Part shown: piece after piece, positions 16,029 to 24,060 of the stretch
Layout of the letters: each line of letters begins with the position of its first letter
How positions within the stretch are numbered: position 1 is the stretch's first letter
Notes under the pieces: generated by a model
Told to the model about the DNA's origin: nothing
Database searches by the model: none
Seen by the model: only the letters and a program-made list of their open reading frames with translations
Program-made: the position numbers and the translations under genes
DNA from: Thermincola carboxydiphila
GTDB lineage: Bacteria > Bacillota > Thermincolia > Thermincolales > UBA2595
Assembly: GCA_016841045.1 (NCBI GenBank)
Contig: JAENZX010000002.1
Span: 273,412-337,411 of the forward strand
Reading direction: 5' to 3'
DNA length: 64,000 nt

Positions 16029-17459
16029 ATGAGAGATGAGGATAAAACAAAGGAACAACTAATACAAGAGTTACGTAATTATCGTGCTTTGATTGAAAAT
16101 AGTCCTGATGGTATTTTAGTGACCGTACCTGATGGAAGGATTATTAGTGCTAACCCCGCGGCATGCCGAATTTACGGCAGAACTGAAGAAGAAATTATTT
16201 CGGCAGGCAGGGAAGGAATAACCGTAAATGATGAAAAATTACAATTTGCCCTAAAAGAAAGAGAACTCACCGGTAGTTTCCAGCGAGAATTAAACATATA
16301 CCGGAAGGATAATAGTATAATACCTATCGAAGCAACTTCAACTCTATTTAAGGATGCTGATGGAAAAATATTAACATCCCTGTTTGTACGGGATATTTCA
16401 AAGCGTAAACGACAAGAAGAAGCATTTAATAAGGTCTTCAGATATCATCCAATTGCGATGAGTATAACTAATGCTGATGACTGGACATATTTAGATGTAA
16501 ACCATAGCTGGGAACATCTGACAGGATATTCAAGAGAAGAAGTAACTGGCAGAACCGTTAGAGACGTAAACTTATGGGAAAATTGGGAGAAGGTATGCCA
16601 AAAACACATTGAAAATTTCCCTAAAAACATTAATTATGAAGCGTCTATTACTGTAAAAAACGGTAATAAAAAGAATGTTTTGATTTCTACTGATTTAATT
16701 GCTATAGGTGACAATCGCTGTTTACTTATTGGCATAAATGATTTCACAGAAATGAAACGTTTACAACAGGAAATTAATCGACTGGACTGCTTAAAAACCA
16801 TTGGACAAATGGCGTCTAGTATTGCACATGAAATCAGGAACCCAATGACTAGTATTAAAGGTTTCCTGCAGCTTCTCGCCAATAAAGAAACAGACCCCAA
16901 AAACACTGAGTACTACGATTTGATTATTGAAGAGCTTGATAGAGCAAACGATATAATATCTGAATTTTTATCAATTGCAAGGGACAAGATTGTTGATATG
17001 AAACCAGCATCTTTAAATGTCATTATTAATTCATTATTACCTATAATATTTTCAGATGCTATCAAGCAAGATAAACGCATTATATTTGAAAAAGGTAATA
17101 TACCTAACATACCTGTAAATGATAAAGAGATACGGCAGCTGATACTTAACCTTGTTCGAAATGGACTTGAAGAAATGCCTGTTGGTTCAGATTTAATTAT
17201 TGGAACTTATTTAGAGGAGGATATGGTAGTACTTTATGTTCGTGATGAAGGTGAAGGAATCAAACCTGAAATACTGGAGAAAATAGGCACACCATTTCTC
17301 ACTACGAAGGATAATGGTACAGGTATAGGTTTGGCAGTTTGCTTCGGTATTGCAGAAAGGCACAATGCAAATATAGATTTTGAGACAGATACGACTGGAA
17401 CAACTTTCTATGTGAGGTTTAAGATGCCCTCAAATCAAAGAAGAGAACTTGTCAGTTGA
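16029..17459 (+). CDS. Orphan PAS-PAS histidine kinase of the sporulation Kin type
   Basis: This soluble 476-residue kinase has two PAS domains (about 15-125 and 130-245), a HisKA domain with His267 in IAHEIRNPMTSIKGFLQLL, and an HATPase domain with DEGEGI and GTPFLTTKDNGTGIGL. The HEIRNP-x-T-x-IKGFLQLL and G-TPF-TTKD-GTGLGL strings are the hallmark of KinA-E type kinases that feed the Spo0A phosphorelay. No response regulator is adjacent, as is usual for Kin proteins. Start ATG 16029 has AGAGG (16015-16019) nine bases upstream. No membrane helix is visible, so the signal is probably cytosolic. Its role in sporulation is inferred from sequence type. Confidence 0.82.
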   Translation: MRDEDKTKEQLIQELRNYRALIENSPDGILVTVPDGRIISANPAACRIYGRTEEEIISAGREGITVNDEKLQFALKERELTGSFQRELNIYRKDNSIIPIEATSTLFKDADGKILTSLFVRDISKRKRQEEAFNKVFRYHPIAMSITNADDWTYLDVNHSWEHLTGYSREEVTGRTVRDVNLWENWEKVCQKHIENFPKNINYEASITVKNGNKKNVLISTDLIAIGDNRCLLIGINDFTEMKRLQQEINRLDCLKTIGQMASSIAHEIRNPMTSIKGFLQLLANKETDPKNTEYYDLIIEELDRANDIISEFLSIARDKIVDMKPASLNVIINSLLPIIFSDAIKQDKRIIFEKGNIPNIPVNDKEIRQLILNLVRNGLEEMPVGSDLIIGTYLEEDMVVLYVRDEGEGIKPEILEKIGTPFLTTKDNGTGIGLAVCFGIAERHNANIDFETDTTGTTFYVRFKMPSNQRRELVS

Positions 17460-17555
17460 TTTGATACTCCACTTAAATGTGGTCAAACTTTGGTTGTATT
17501 GTTTATATAGTTGATATCTAGGTCTGACGCTGTATGTGCTGTGAAGGAGGGTATA

Positions 17556-18725
17556 ATGGGTAAAAAGCATTATATATTGTTTTCAACATTTATAATAGTT
17601 CTGATAATGTGGAATTATTGGATACCTCAGGCTAGACAGGTTTTTAATATAACACGCCCATTAAACGTCGACTTTTATGCTTATTATACGGCGGGCAGGG
17701 CATATAATGACGGTTTAGATTTTTATAAAGAAAATTATGGGTCTGACGTTGAGCGAAAACCGGGGTATTCAAGGTATATTTATCCGCCGACAATGGTTCC
17801 GTTTTTTGGTTTGCTTGCAAAATTTAGTTATGATGCAGCCCGCAAATTATGGCTGCTAATATATCTGTCGATATATTTTGCGACATCGCTTCTGGTTATT
17901 TACAAATTTAAAAAGTGGGAGTACTTTTTGATAAACACACTCATAACGATTTTATCTTCTCCCTTGCTGTTTCAAATAAGATTAGGTCAAGTAGACTTGA
18001 TTGTCACATCATTGGTTGTATGCAGTTTTATGGCATATAATTGTAAACATAAATGGACATCTGCTTTATTGTTAACAACTGCAGCATTAATAAAAGTTAA
18101 TCCGCTGTTGTTTTTGATTTATTTTATAATATTCAATAGAGATATAAGCTATTTTGCCAGGTACATTATATCTACTGCAGGAGTGGTTTTACTCTCGTTG
18201 CCCTTTACACCACTGCCTCTGTATGTTGAGTATATCATTAAAGTTCTTCCGGACATCAGTAATGGCTGGAATCACTTCTTTAACCAATCTTTGATTAGAT
18301 TTATAGCAAATAACAGTATGCTTCCACAAACAGCATCTGCTCTAGGAATTTTATGCTTTGCTGTAATAGCCTGGTTCTTAGGAAAATATAAAGAAACCTA
18401 TGCCTTCCAGGAAGTTGTTTTTTGTATGAATGGTTTAATTATTCTGCTGTTTTCAGGGATTGCATGGCATTGGACGTATGTATGGACCTTGATACCTTTA
18501 TCTATGGTTATAGTGAAATTAATTGACTATGCCCAATTTAAAACGGTCTTATTTTTAGTTGTAGGCACCATTTTACTGCAAGCACAGTTAGTTACATTAT
18601 TCAGTGCTGCAAATATTCTAGGAAACATAATTGTGTTAGGAACTTTAGCAATATATTTGAAAACACAAATCTCATTGTCAGCCAATTCTCATAATCTGGT
18701 TAGTAGACAAGAAGCAGTTTTCTAA
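17556..18725 (+). CDS. GT87-family (DUF2029) membrane mannosyltransferase-like protein
   Basis: A polytopic membrane protein of 389 residues with about nine or ten helices. The first extracellular loop has the family pattern VDFYAYYTAGRAYNDGLDFY then RYIYPPTMVPFFGLLAKF, as in GT87 enzymes, which use polyprenyl-phosphate-linked sugars to modify cell-surface glycans. The Asp of VDFYAYY is the expected catalytic position. Start ATG 17556 follows AGGAGGG. It stands alone between the kinase and the ABM gene, with a shared terminator downstream. The acceptor is unknown. Confidence 0.75.
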   Translation: MGKKHYILFSTFIIVLIMWNYWIPQARQVFNITRPLNVDFYAYYTAGRAYNDGLDFYKENYGSDVERKPGYSRYIYPPTMVPFFGLLAKFSYDAARKLWLLIYLSIYFATSLLVIYKFKKWEYFLINTLITILSSPLLFQIRLGQVDLIVTSLVVCSFMAYNCKHKWTSALLLTTAALIKVNPLLFLIYFIIFNRDISYFARYIISTAGVVLLSLPFTPLPLYVEYIIKVLPDISNGWNHFFNQSLIRFIANNSMLPQTASALGILCFAVIAWFLGKYKETYAFQEVVFCMNGLIILLFSGIAWHWTYVWTLIPLSMVIVKLIDYAQFKTVLFLVVGTILLQAQLVTLFSAANILGNIIVLGTLAIYLKTQISLSANSHNLVSRQEAVF

Positions 18726-18800
18726 GTAAGGTAAATCAAAGGTATATAGCTTTAACGAAAGGTTTAAGCAGGTGATGTCAGATTTAAGCAAGCAAATGGA

Positions 18801-18832
18801 AAACCAGCGCACAGATAGCCGCTGGTTTTTCG
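18801..18832. terminator. Terminator between convergent GT87 and ABM genes
   Basis: AAACCAGC (18801-18808) pairs with GCTGGTTT (18821-18828), with T runs on both strands. It works best for the plus strand. Confidence 0.7.
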
Positions 18833-18843
18833 TCGTTATTACT

Positions 18844-19134
18844 TTAATCCAGCTCCTTAAGCAGCTGCAGGTCAGGTTCTCCATCGAGAAGGTCGTCGAA
18901 TTTTTGAGTAAGGGCTTTGAAATAAGGAGTGTTTAGATGATTATCAAAGGCTTCTTTGTTTGCATATTTTTCGACAAAAGTAACTTCCAGCGGGTTATTT
19001 TCTGATACATGAGGTACATACATTTTACAGTCGGGTTCCTTTTCCGTTACTAGTTTAACCATATTTCTGCATTCCTCATAAAGCAGCGATTCCTTACCCG
19101 GTTTTGCTTTAAGCCTGGCAATCAAAGTGATCAC
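18844..19134 (-). CDS. ABM-domain (YgiN-like) putative quinol monooxygenase
   Basis: A 96-residue single-domain ABM protein. It starts MITLIARLKAKPGKE and has VEKYANKEAFDNHLNTPYF, the two halves of the ferredoxin-like ABM fold with the conserved W/Y-x-x-x-x-A-x-x-x-H pattern. Members oxidise quinols or aromatic compounds without cofactor, or detoxify reactive compounds. The start is GTG 19134 behind GGGGGTAA. It is monocistronic and convergent with GT87. The substrate cannot be read from the sequence. Confidence 0.8.
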   Translation of the reverse strand: MITLIARLKAKPGKESLLYEECRNMVKLVTEKEPDCKMYVPHVSENNPLEVTFVEKYANKEAFDNHLNTPYFKALTQKFDDLLDGEPDLQLLKELD

Positions 19135-19355
19135 TAAAATTACCCCCTTTTGTTTAGTTCAATTTAATAATAAGCTAATCATAGGCGCAGATCAAGAAAA
19201 ATTTGGATGCAATGGTGTACATTGGAATTAATGGGGTTGCAAAATAAAATAGTTCTTGTTTGGGCTTTTTTTAGTTTATAATGTATTGTATAAAAGGTTT
19301 GTTGCTTTTATGTCAAAGTCGTTTACTGAAAAATTTTCTAAGGAATTGATTTGAA

Positions 19356-20093
19356 ATGAACGAAATCATCAACATGAATATAAAAAATATTAGACAAAAA
19401 AGAATGGAGGTATCCCGGCTTTTGATGCAGTCCTCGTCAAATGTCAATAGCGTGGATATTGATGCTATTTCTTCTGACGATCTGCAATTATTATTTCAAT
19501 TGTATGATCGAATTTTCCTAAATAATTGGTTCAACTTGAATTACAGGGGTCAACTTAAATTTTCTCTGTCCCGGCGACTGACAAGAAGTGCAGGTCTGAC
19601 GAAGTGTCCTCGAAATATAGCCAGCATAAAGCCTGAGCAGCTGACCTTAGAAATTTGCATAGGTGTTGATTTCTTTTTTCAGTATAACCTGGTGGAGGGG
19701 AATAAATCTGTTGGTGGCATAACCACTTCCAACAGCCTGGAGGCTTTACAACTGGTTTTTGAGCATGAATTGTGCCATGTCATCGAATACGTCTGCTTCG
19801 GGACATCAAATTGCAGCTCAGACAGATTTAAAGCAATTGCCGGTAACCTCTTTGGACATACCGGCAAATTTCATAGTCTGCCCACCAATAAGCAGATAGC
19901 AAGCCAAAGGATGGGTCTTAAGCTTGGAGATGAGGTTTCATTTCCTTTTAAAGGCCATAAATTTCGCGGAATCCTGTACAAGATAAACAAAAGAGCAGTA
20001 GTGATGGTTAAAGATAAACAGGGGGAGTTTACTGATAAACAGGGGAATAGATATTCAAAATATTATGTTCCTCTAAGTATCTTAGAAAAGTAA
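19356..20093 (+). CDS. SprT-like zinc metalloprotein
   Basis: A 245-residue soluble protein with a zinc-protease helix HELCHVIE at about 143-150 (H-E-x-x-H) and a downstream HTGKFHSL segment that can supply the third ligand. The preceding strand LEICIGVDFFF and the size fit the SprT/SprT-like (DUF45-related) group, linked in other organisms to DNA-protein crosslink proteolysis. The last 60 residues form an extra beta domain (LGDEVSFPFKGHKFRGILYK) resembling a small SH3-like barrel. Start ATG 19356. A TTGTTT/TATAAT pair (19256-19261, 19277-19282) with a short 15-base spacer is a possible promoter. Confidence 0.65.
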   Translation: MNEIINMNIKNIRQKRMEVSRLLMQSSSNVNSVDIDAISSDDLQLLFQLYDRIFLNNWFNLNYRGQLKFSLSRRLTRSAGLTKCPRNIASIKPEQLTLEICIGVDFFFQYNLVEGNKSVGGITTSNSLEALQLVFEHELCHVIEYVCFGTSNCSSDRFKAIAGNLFGHTGKFHSLPTNKQIASQRMGLKLGDEVSFPFKGHKFRGILYKINKRAVVMVKDKQGEFTDKQGNRYSKYYVPLSILEK

Positions 20094-20125
20094 CATTTAA
20101 ACTATATAGTTTTGGATTTAACACT

Positions 20126-20151
20126 AAAAACCAGCGTTACCGCTGGTTTTT
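20126..20151 (+). terminator. Terminator after the SprT-like gene
   Basis: AAAAACCAGCG (20126-20136), a four-base loop, and CGCTGGTTTTT (20141-20151). Same core as the terminator at 18801. Confidence 0.85.
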
Positions 20152-20319
20152 GCAGTCTATTAGAGATAACGCTAATTTTTTCTGAAGTAACTGTTTCGAG
20201 GGTTTTCGGCAAAATTCGGCAGGAAAATACAATTTAATTAAGAATATTATAAGTTCAACATAAGAAGAAATTATAACCAGATTGACAATGGCTATAACTT
20301 GGGATAGGTGGTACTTAGG

Positions 20320-23028
20320 ATGGACTACAGGTTTCTTCAAACCTATGAAACAGCATTGCAGGAAAATGAAGAGCTTTATCGCGTGGTCTGTGAAAATTCT
20401 CCTAATGCGGTTTTAATTTACGCGGAACAAAAAATAGAGTATGTAAACCCAAGAGGCGGCAAACTTTTTGGCTGCGGTTCTGATGTTCATAAGCTTATTG
20501 GCAAAGATGTACTAGAACTTATTGACCCTAATCATCGGGATAGGGTTAAAAAGTATATTAAACTAATGCTTAACACAAAACAGAGTATTCCAATGCTTCA
20601 GGAAAAAGTTCTGCGGTTAGACGGATGTATCATAAACGTAGATATTATGGGGGTATTTATTACATATAAAGGCATGCCCGCCGGCCTCTTAACATTTAGG
20701 GATATAACCGAAATGAAACGAATGGAAGAGGCTTTAAGAGACAGTGAAGAAAAGCTTCGCTATGCTTTTGATTTAGCTGCAATAGGAATGGCTATTATTG
20801 ACCGTACGGGGACTTTTATAAAAGCTAACCAGTCTTTTTGCAATTTTATCGGATATTCGGAACAGGAATTGCTGTCTCTTCGATGTCAAGACATTACTCA
20901 CTGCGATGATGTCAAGCTTCAGATTAAAGAAGAGTTGAGACTGTTTAGTGGCGAAATTGATTCATTCCAATTGGAAAAAAGATTTGTACATAAATCTGGG
21001 GAAGTAATATGGGGGCGTATAAAGGCTTCACTGGTTAAGGATACCTCAAATAAACCGCAGTATGTTGGGGCCGAAATCCAGGATATTACACAGCAGAAAA
21101 AAGCAGAGCTTGCTTGGCATTACAGTGAGGAAAAATTCAAGTTAATGTTTAACAACGCTGTTGATATAATGGTACTTATCAGGTTAAAAAACGGCGAAAT
21201 GGAACAAATCCTTGAAGTTAATGATATTGTTTGTCGCATGTTTGGTTATACCAAACAAGAGTTTCAAAATAGTAGTGTTTTTGAACTGACAGCTCCCGAG
21301 GATCGGTATAAACTGCCGTTGATTGCAAACTCTCTTCAGAATGAAAAGCGCTATAGAGGTGAAGTAAAGGGAATTACTAAAAAGGGAGAAAGAATAGATT
21401 TAGAGTTAATCAGCCGGGTTTTTGAACTTAATGAAGAACAGGTTGTTTTTGTAGTTGCGAGAGATATCACAGAACGTAAGCTTGCAGAGGAAACGCTTCG
21501 AGTAAGTGAAGAAAAGTTCAGAAGTGCTTTTGATGATGCAGGTGTTGGAATGGTTATATCTGATCTTGACGGTGGTTTTATAAAAGTAAATGATGCCTTT
21601 ACCAGGATTACCGGTTATTCAGAACAAGAACTTATTATGAAGGGTTTCAGTGATATAACTCTTCCCGAAGATAGTCAGAAGGTTCGTGATAACTTTATTT
21701 CAAAGATGATAAAAGGGAATGCAAAGACCTGTAATTTTCCGAGTCGCCTTATCCACAAAAAGGGAAATCTAATTTGGGTCTTGGCTAATGTCTCAGCTAT
21801 TTATGATGGCAACGGCAAATTCCAGTTCGTGATTCATCAAATTCAGGATATAACCGAACAAAGAATTATTGAACAAGCTCTTAGGGAAAGTGAAGAAAAG
21901 TTTAGAATGATAGTGGATAACGCAAATGACAGCATTAATCTGATAAATGTTGATGAAGAGGATAGATTAGACACTGTCCGTGAGGCTAATAAAACAGCAG
22001 AACAGTATTTTGGGCACATAAAGGGAAAACCCGCTTATGAGCTTCTTCGTAAGGCTAAGCTAAAAAATGTTACGGAAAAAGAGATATTAGAAAGAATTCT
22101 TAATAATGAGAAAGTTATCTGGGAAGAGGATGTAGTTCGTGATGATGGTTCGGTAATACCTCTTGAGTTAAGTGGTAAATTATGTAGGATTAATAATGAA
22201 AGGGTTATATTGACTGTTGCCCGGGATATTTCCGAGCGGAAGTTGGCCGAAAATTACTTAATAGAAATGAACAACAAACTCAAGAGAGTTAATGAAGAGT
22301 TAGTGAAAACGGGACAGTATAAAAACGATTTCCTCAATACAATGACCCACGAATTGAAAACTCCTTTAACTGCAATACTAATACTCACTAGTGAGCTGCT
22401 ATCAGAAAGTACAGGTGGTCTGACGGAACAGCAGGCAGAATATTTAAAGGATATTCAGGACAGTGCCAAACAGCTGCTGGATATGATTAACGACCTCTTA
22501 GCACTAGCTAAGATAGAATCTGGCAAGTTAGGCTTAAACCTCACCAGGATGAAAGTCGGGTCAGTTGCGTTTCAGGTAGTAAAAAAACTGCTTCCCCTAA
22601 AAAATAAGAATGAAATTAATATTAACATAAAAATTACTGATGAGCATATCATTATAGGTGATCAGAAGCGAATAGAACAAGTAGTAACCAATCTTTTGAG
22701 TAATGCAATCAAATTCAGTAAACCTAAAAATAGTATAGCCTTAATTGTACACGATGTTTCAGAACCTGCTGAAGGTGTAATAGTAAAGGTACAGGATTAT
22801 GGGCCGGGGATACCCCAAGAAGAGCATCAACGTATTTTTGAGTCTTTTTATCAGGTCAGTACGGGCCTAACAAAAAGTTATCCTGGTTCCGGATTGGGTT
22901 TGGCATTGGTTAAAAAAATTGTAAATTTACATAACGGATGGGTTAAGGTGGAATCTTCACCAGGAACAGGGTCGGTTTTTTCAGTGTTTCTGCCGGTAAA
23001 TCCTCAATTTACAGAGGATTTGGACTAA
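20320..23028 (+). CDS. Cytosolic sensor histidine kinase with five PAS domains
   Basis: This 902-residue protein has five PAS units, each introduced by a SEEKF/SEEKL or similar linker (starting near 20, 140, 265, 395 and 520). PAC-type ends such as DITEMKRMEE and DITERKLAEE follow several of them. A HisKA domain has His677 in MTHELKTPLTAIL and an HATPase domain has DYGPGIP and GSGLGLALVKKI. No membrane segment is visible, so inputs are probably cytosolic. ATG 20320 is chosen because AGGTGG lies nine bases before it. The regulator gene follows after 16 bases, so they form a two-component pair. Repeated PAS units suggest several small-molecule or redox inputs. Confidence 0.88.
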   Translation: MDYRFLQTYETALQENEELYRVVCENSPNAVLIYAEQKIEYVNPRGGKLFGCGSDVHKLIGKDVLELIDPNHRDRVKKYIKLMLNTKQSIPMLQEKVLRLDGCIINVDIMGVFITYKGMPAGLLTFRDITEMKRMEEALRDSEEKLRYAFDLAAIGMAIIDRTGTFIKANQSFCNFIGYSEQELLSLRCQDITHCDDVKLQIKEELRLFSGEIDSFQLEKRFVHKSGEVIWGRIKASLVKDTSNKPQYVGAEIQDITQQKKAELAWHYSEEKFKLMFNNAVDIMVLIRLKNGEMEQILEVNDIVCRMFGYTKQEFQNSSVFELTAPEDRYKLPLIANSLQNEKRYRGEVKGITKKGERIDLELISRVFELNEEQVVFVVARDITERKLAEETLRVSEEKFRSAFDDAGVGMVISDLDGGFIKVNDAFTRITGYSEQELIMKGFSDITLPEDSQKVRDNFISKMIKGNAKTCNFPSRLIHKKGNLIWVLANVSAIYDGNGKFQFVIHQIQDITEQRIIEQALRESEEKFRMIVDNANDSINLINVDEEDRLDTVREANKTAEQYFGHIKGKPAYELLRKAKLKNVTEKEILERILNNEKVIWEEDVVRDDGSVIPLELSGKLCRINNERVILTVARDISERKLAENYLIEMNNKLKRVNEELVKTGQYKNDFLNTMTHELKTPLTAILILTSELLSESTGGLTEQQAEYLKDIQDSAKQLLDMINDLLALAKIESGKLGLNLTRMKVGSVAFQVVKKLLPLKNKNEININIKITDEHIIIGDQKRIEQVVTNLLSNAIKFSKPKNSIALIVHDVSEPAEGVIVKVQDYGPGIPQEEHQRIFESFYQVSTGLTKSYPGSGLGLALVKKIVNLHNGWVKVESSPGTGSVFSVFLPVNPQFTEDLD

Positions 23029-23044
23029 AGGAGGTGGATTTTTT

Positions 23045-23743
23045 TTGGAACTAATTAAAATTGTCATAGCCGATGATGACCCAAGAATACTGAAAGGACT
23101 TAAAAACTTCTTAACCAGAAATGGTTATCATGTTTTTACTGCGGCTAATGGCTGCGAAGTATTAAATCTTGTTAAGACCATTAAGCCGGATATATTGCTG
23201 CTTGATATCATGATGCCACAAATGGATGGTCTGGAAACCTGCCGGAAAATACGGGAAAGAAGTGATGTACCAATAATTTTTATTTCTGCCAAGACTGATA
23301 TAACAGATAAAATTCTGGGGTTAGCTCTGGGCAGCGATGACTACATAACAAAACCTTTTGACAATGATGAACTGCTCTATAGGATTAAAGCTGTGCTCCG
23401 AAGAACGACGAATCATCATAATACTAATGCTCATTTGGTGAAGTTACCCGACATTGAGATTAACAAAGAATCCAGAACTGTGGAAATCAAAGGAAAACGA
23501 ATTGAACTAACCCCAAAAGAGTTTGATTTTCTTTGGTTATTGGCCAGCCAACCGGAGCGGGTTTGGACTAAGGAACAGCTGCTTTTCAACATTTGGGAAA
23601 CAGAGTTTTATGAAGACACCTCTGTAGTCACATCCCTTGTCAGACGGTTAAGGGATAAGATAGAGTCTGACCCGGTAAACCCCAGCTTTATTAAAACTGT
23701 AAGAGGGGTTGGATATAGGTTTTCGGTAGAGTCTGCTGAATAG
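23045..23743 (+). CDS. OmpR/PhoB-family response regulator
   Basis: This 232-residue regulator has a receiver domain (1-120) with the acidic pair DDD near the start, the phosphorylated Asp54 in LLLDIMMP, and the KPF lysine in DDYITKPF. The C-terminal winged helix (about 135-230) has ELTPKEFDFLWLLA and VVTSLVRRLRDKIE. The start is TTG 23045 preceded by GGAGGTGG. It is phosphorylated by the kinase encoded just upstream. Two 11-bp direct repeats 38 bases past its stop are well placed to be its own binding site, controlling the FapA cluster downstream. Confidence 0.9.
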   Translation: MELIKIVIADDDPRILKGLKNFLTRNGYHVFTAANGCEVLNLVKTIKPDILLLDIMMPQMDGLETCRKIRERSDVPIIFISAKTDITDKILGLALGSDDYITKPFDNDELLYRIKAVLRRTTNHHNTNAHLVKLPDIEINKESRTVEIKGKRIELTPKEFDFLWLLASQPERVWTKEQLLFNIWETEFYEDTSVVTSLVRRLRDKIESDPVNPSFIKTVRGVGYRFSVESAE

Positions 23744-23755
23744 CAGGCTCTTTTT
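23729..23755 (+). terminator. Terminator overlapping the end of the response-regulator gene
   Basis: GAGTCTGCT (23729-23737) pairs with AGCAGGCTC (23742-23750) using one G-U pair, then five T. The stop codon lies inside the hairpin. Confidence 0.75.
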
Positions 23756-23780
23756 AGGGGGTAGTTGTCAAAATAACTCG

Positions 23781-23823
23781 AAAATGTCATAAAAATGTCA
23801 TAAAAATATAGAATGTGTATCAT
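23781..23823 (+). promoter_or_regulatory. Pho-box-like 11-bp direct repeats in front of a -10
   Basis: AAAATGTCATA occurs twice in perfect tandem (23781-23791, 23792-23802), giving TGTCATA every 11 bases, the arrangement bound by PhoB/OmpR-type dimers. A third partial TGTCA lies at 23766. TATCAT (23818-23823) follows about 11 bases after the repeat, as in activator-dependent promoters where the box replaces the -35. The downstream target would be the FapA cluster, and the neighbouring regulator is the natural candidate. Confidence 0.5.
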
Positions 23824-23858
23824 GTAAATTAGTAGTGATTACAATTAAAATATTACTA

Positions 23859-23916
23859 GTGGAGGAAAATGTTTACATAAATCAAACCCTCTCTTTTTTC
23901 GTCCTCCACCTTTTTA
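23859..23916 (+). terminator. Large hairpin with T tract before the FapA cluster, terminator or attenuator
   Basis: GTGGAGGA (23859-23866) pairs with TCCTCCAC (23902-23909) across a 35-base loop, followed by CTTTTT and another T run. It lies between the candidate promoter and the FapA gene, so it could limit read-through. An AGGAAAATG inside the loop opens only a three-codon frame. The rest of the gap to 24060 shows nothing else. Confidence 0.4.
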
Positions 23917-24060
23917 AGTTTTTAGCCAACTTTAAAACATCAATTGAGTTGATTATTGGTGTATTAAATTGGCTTTTTAATTTAGGGAACATACTGGTTG
24001 TTAAGAAATGATTTCTAAGGTATAAGCTGTATTTATATATTTTTGGGGAGTGGATGGATT

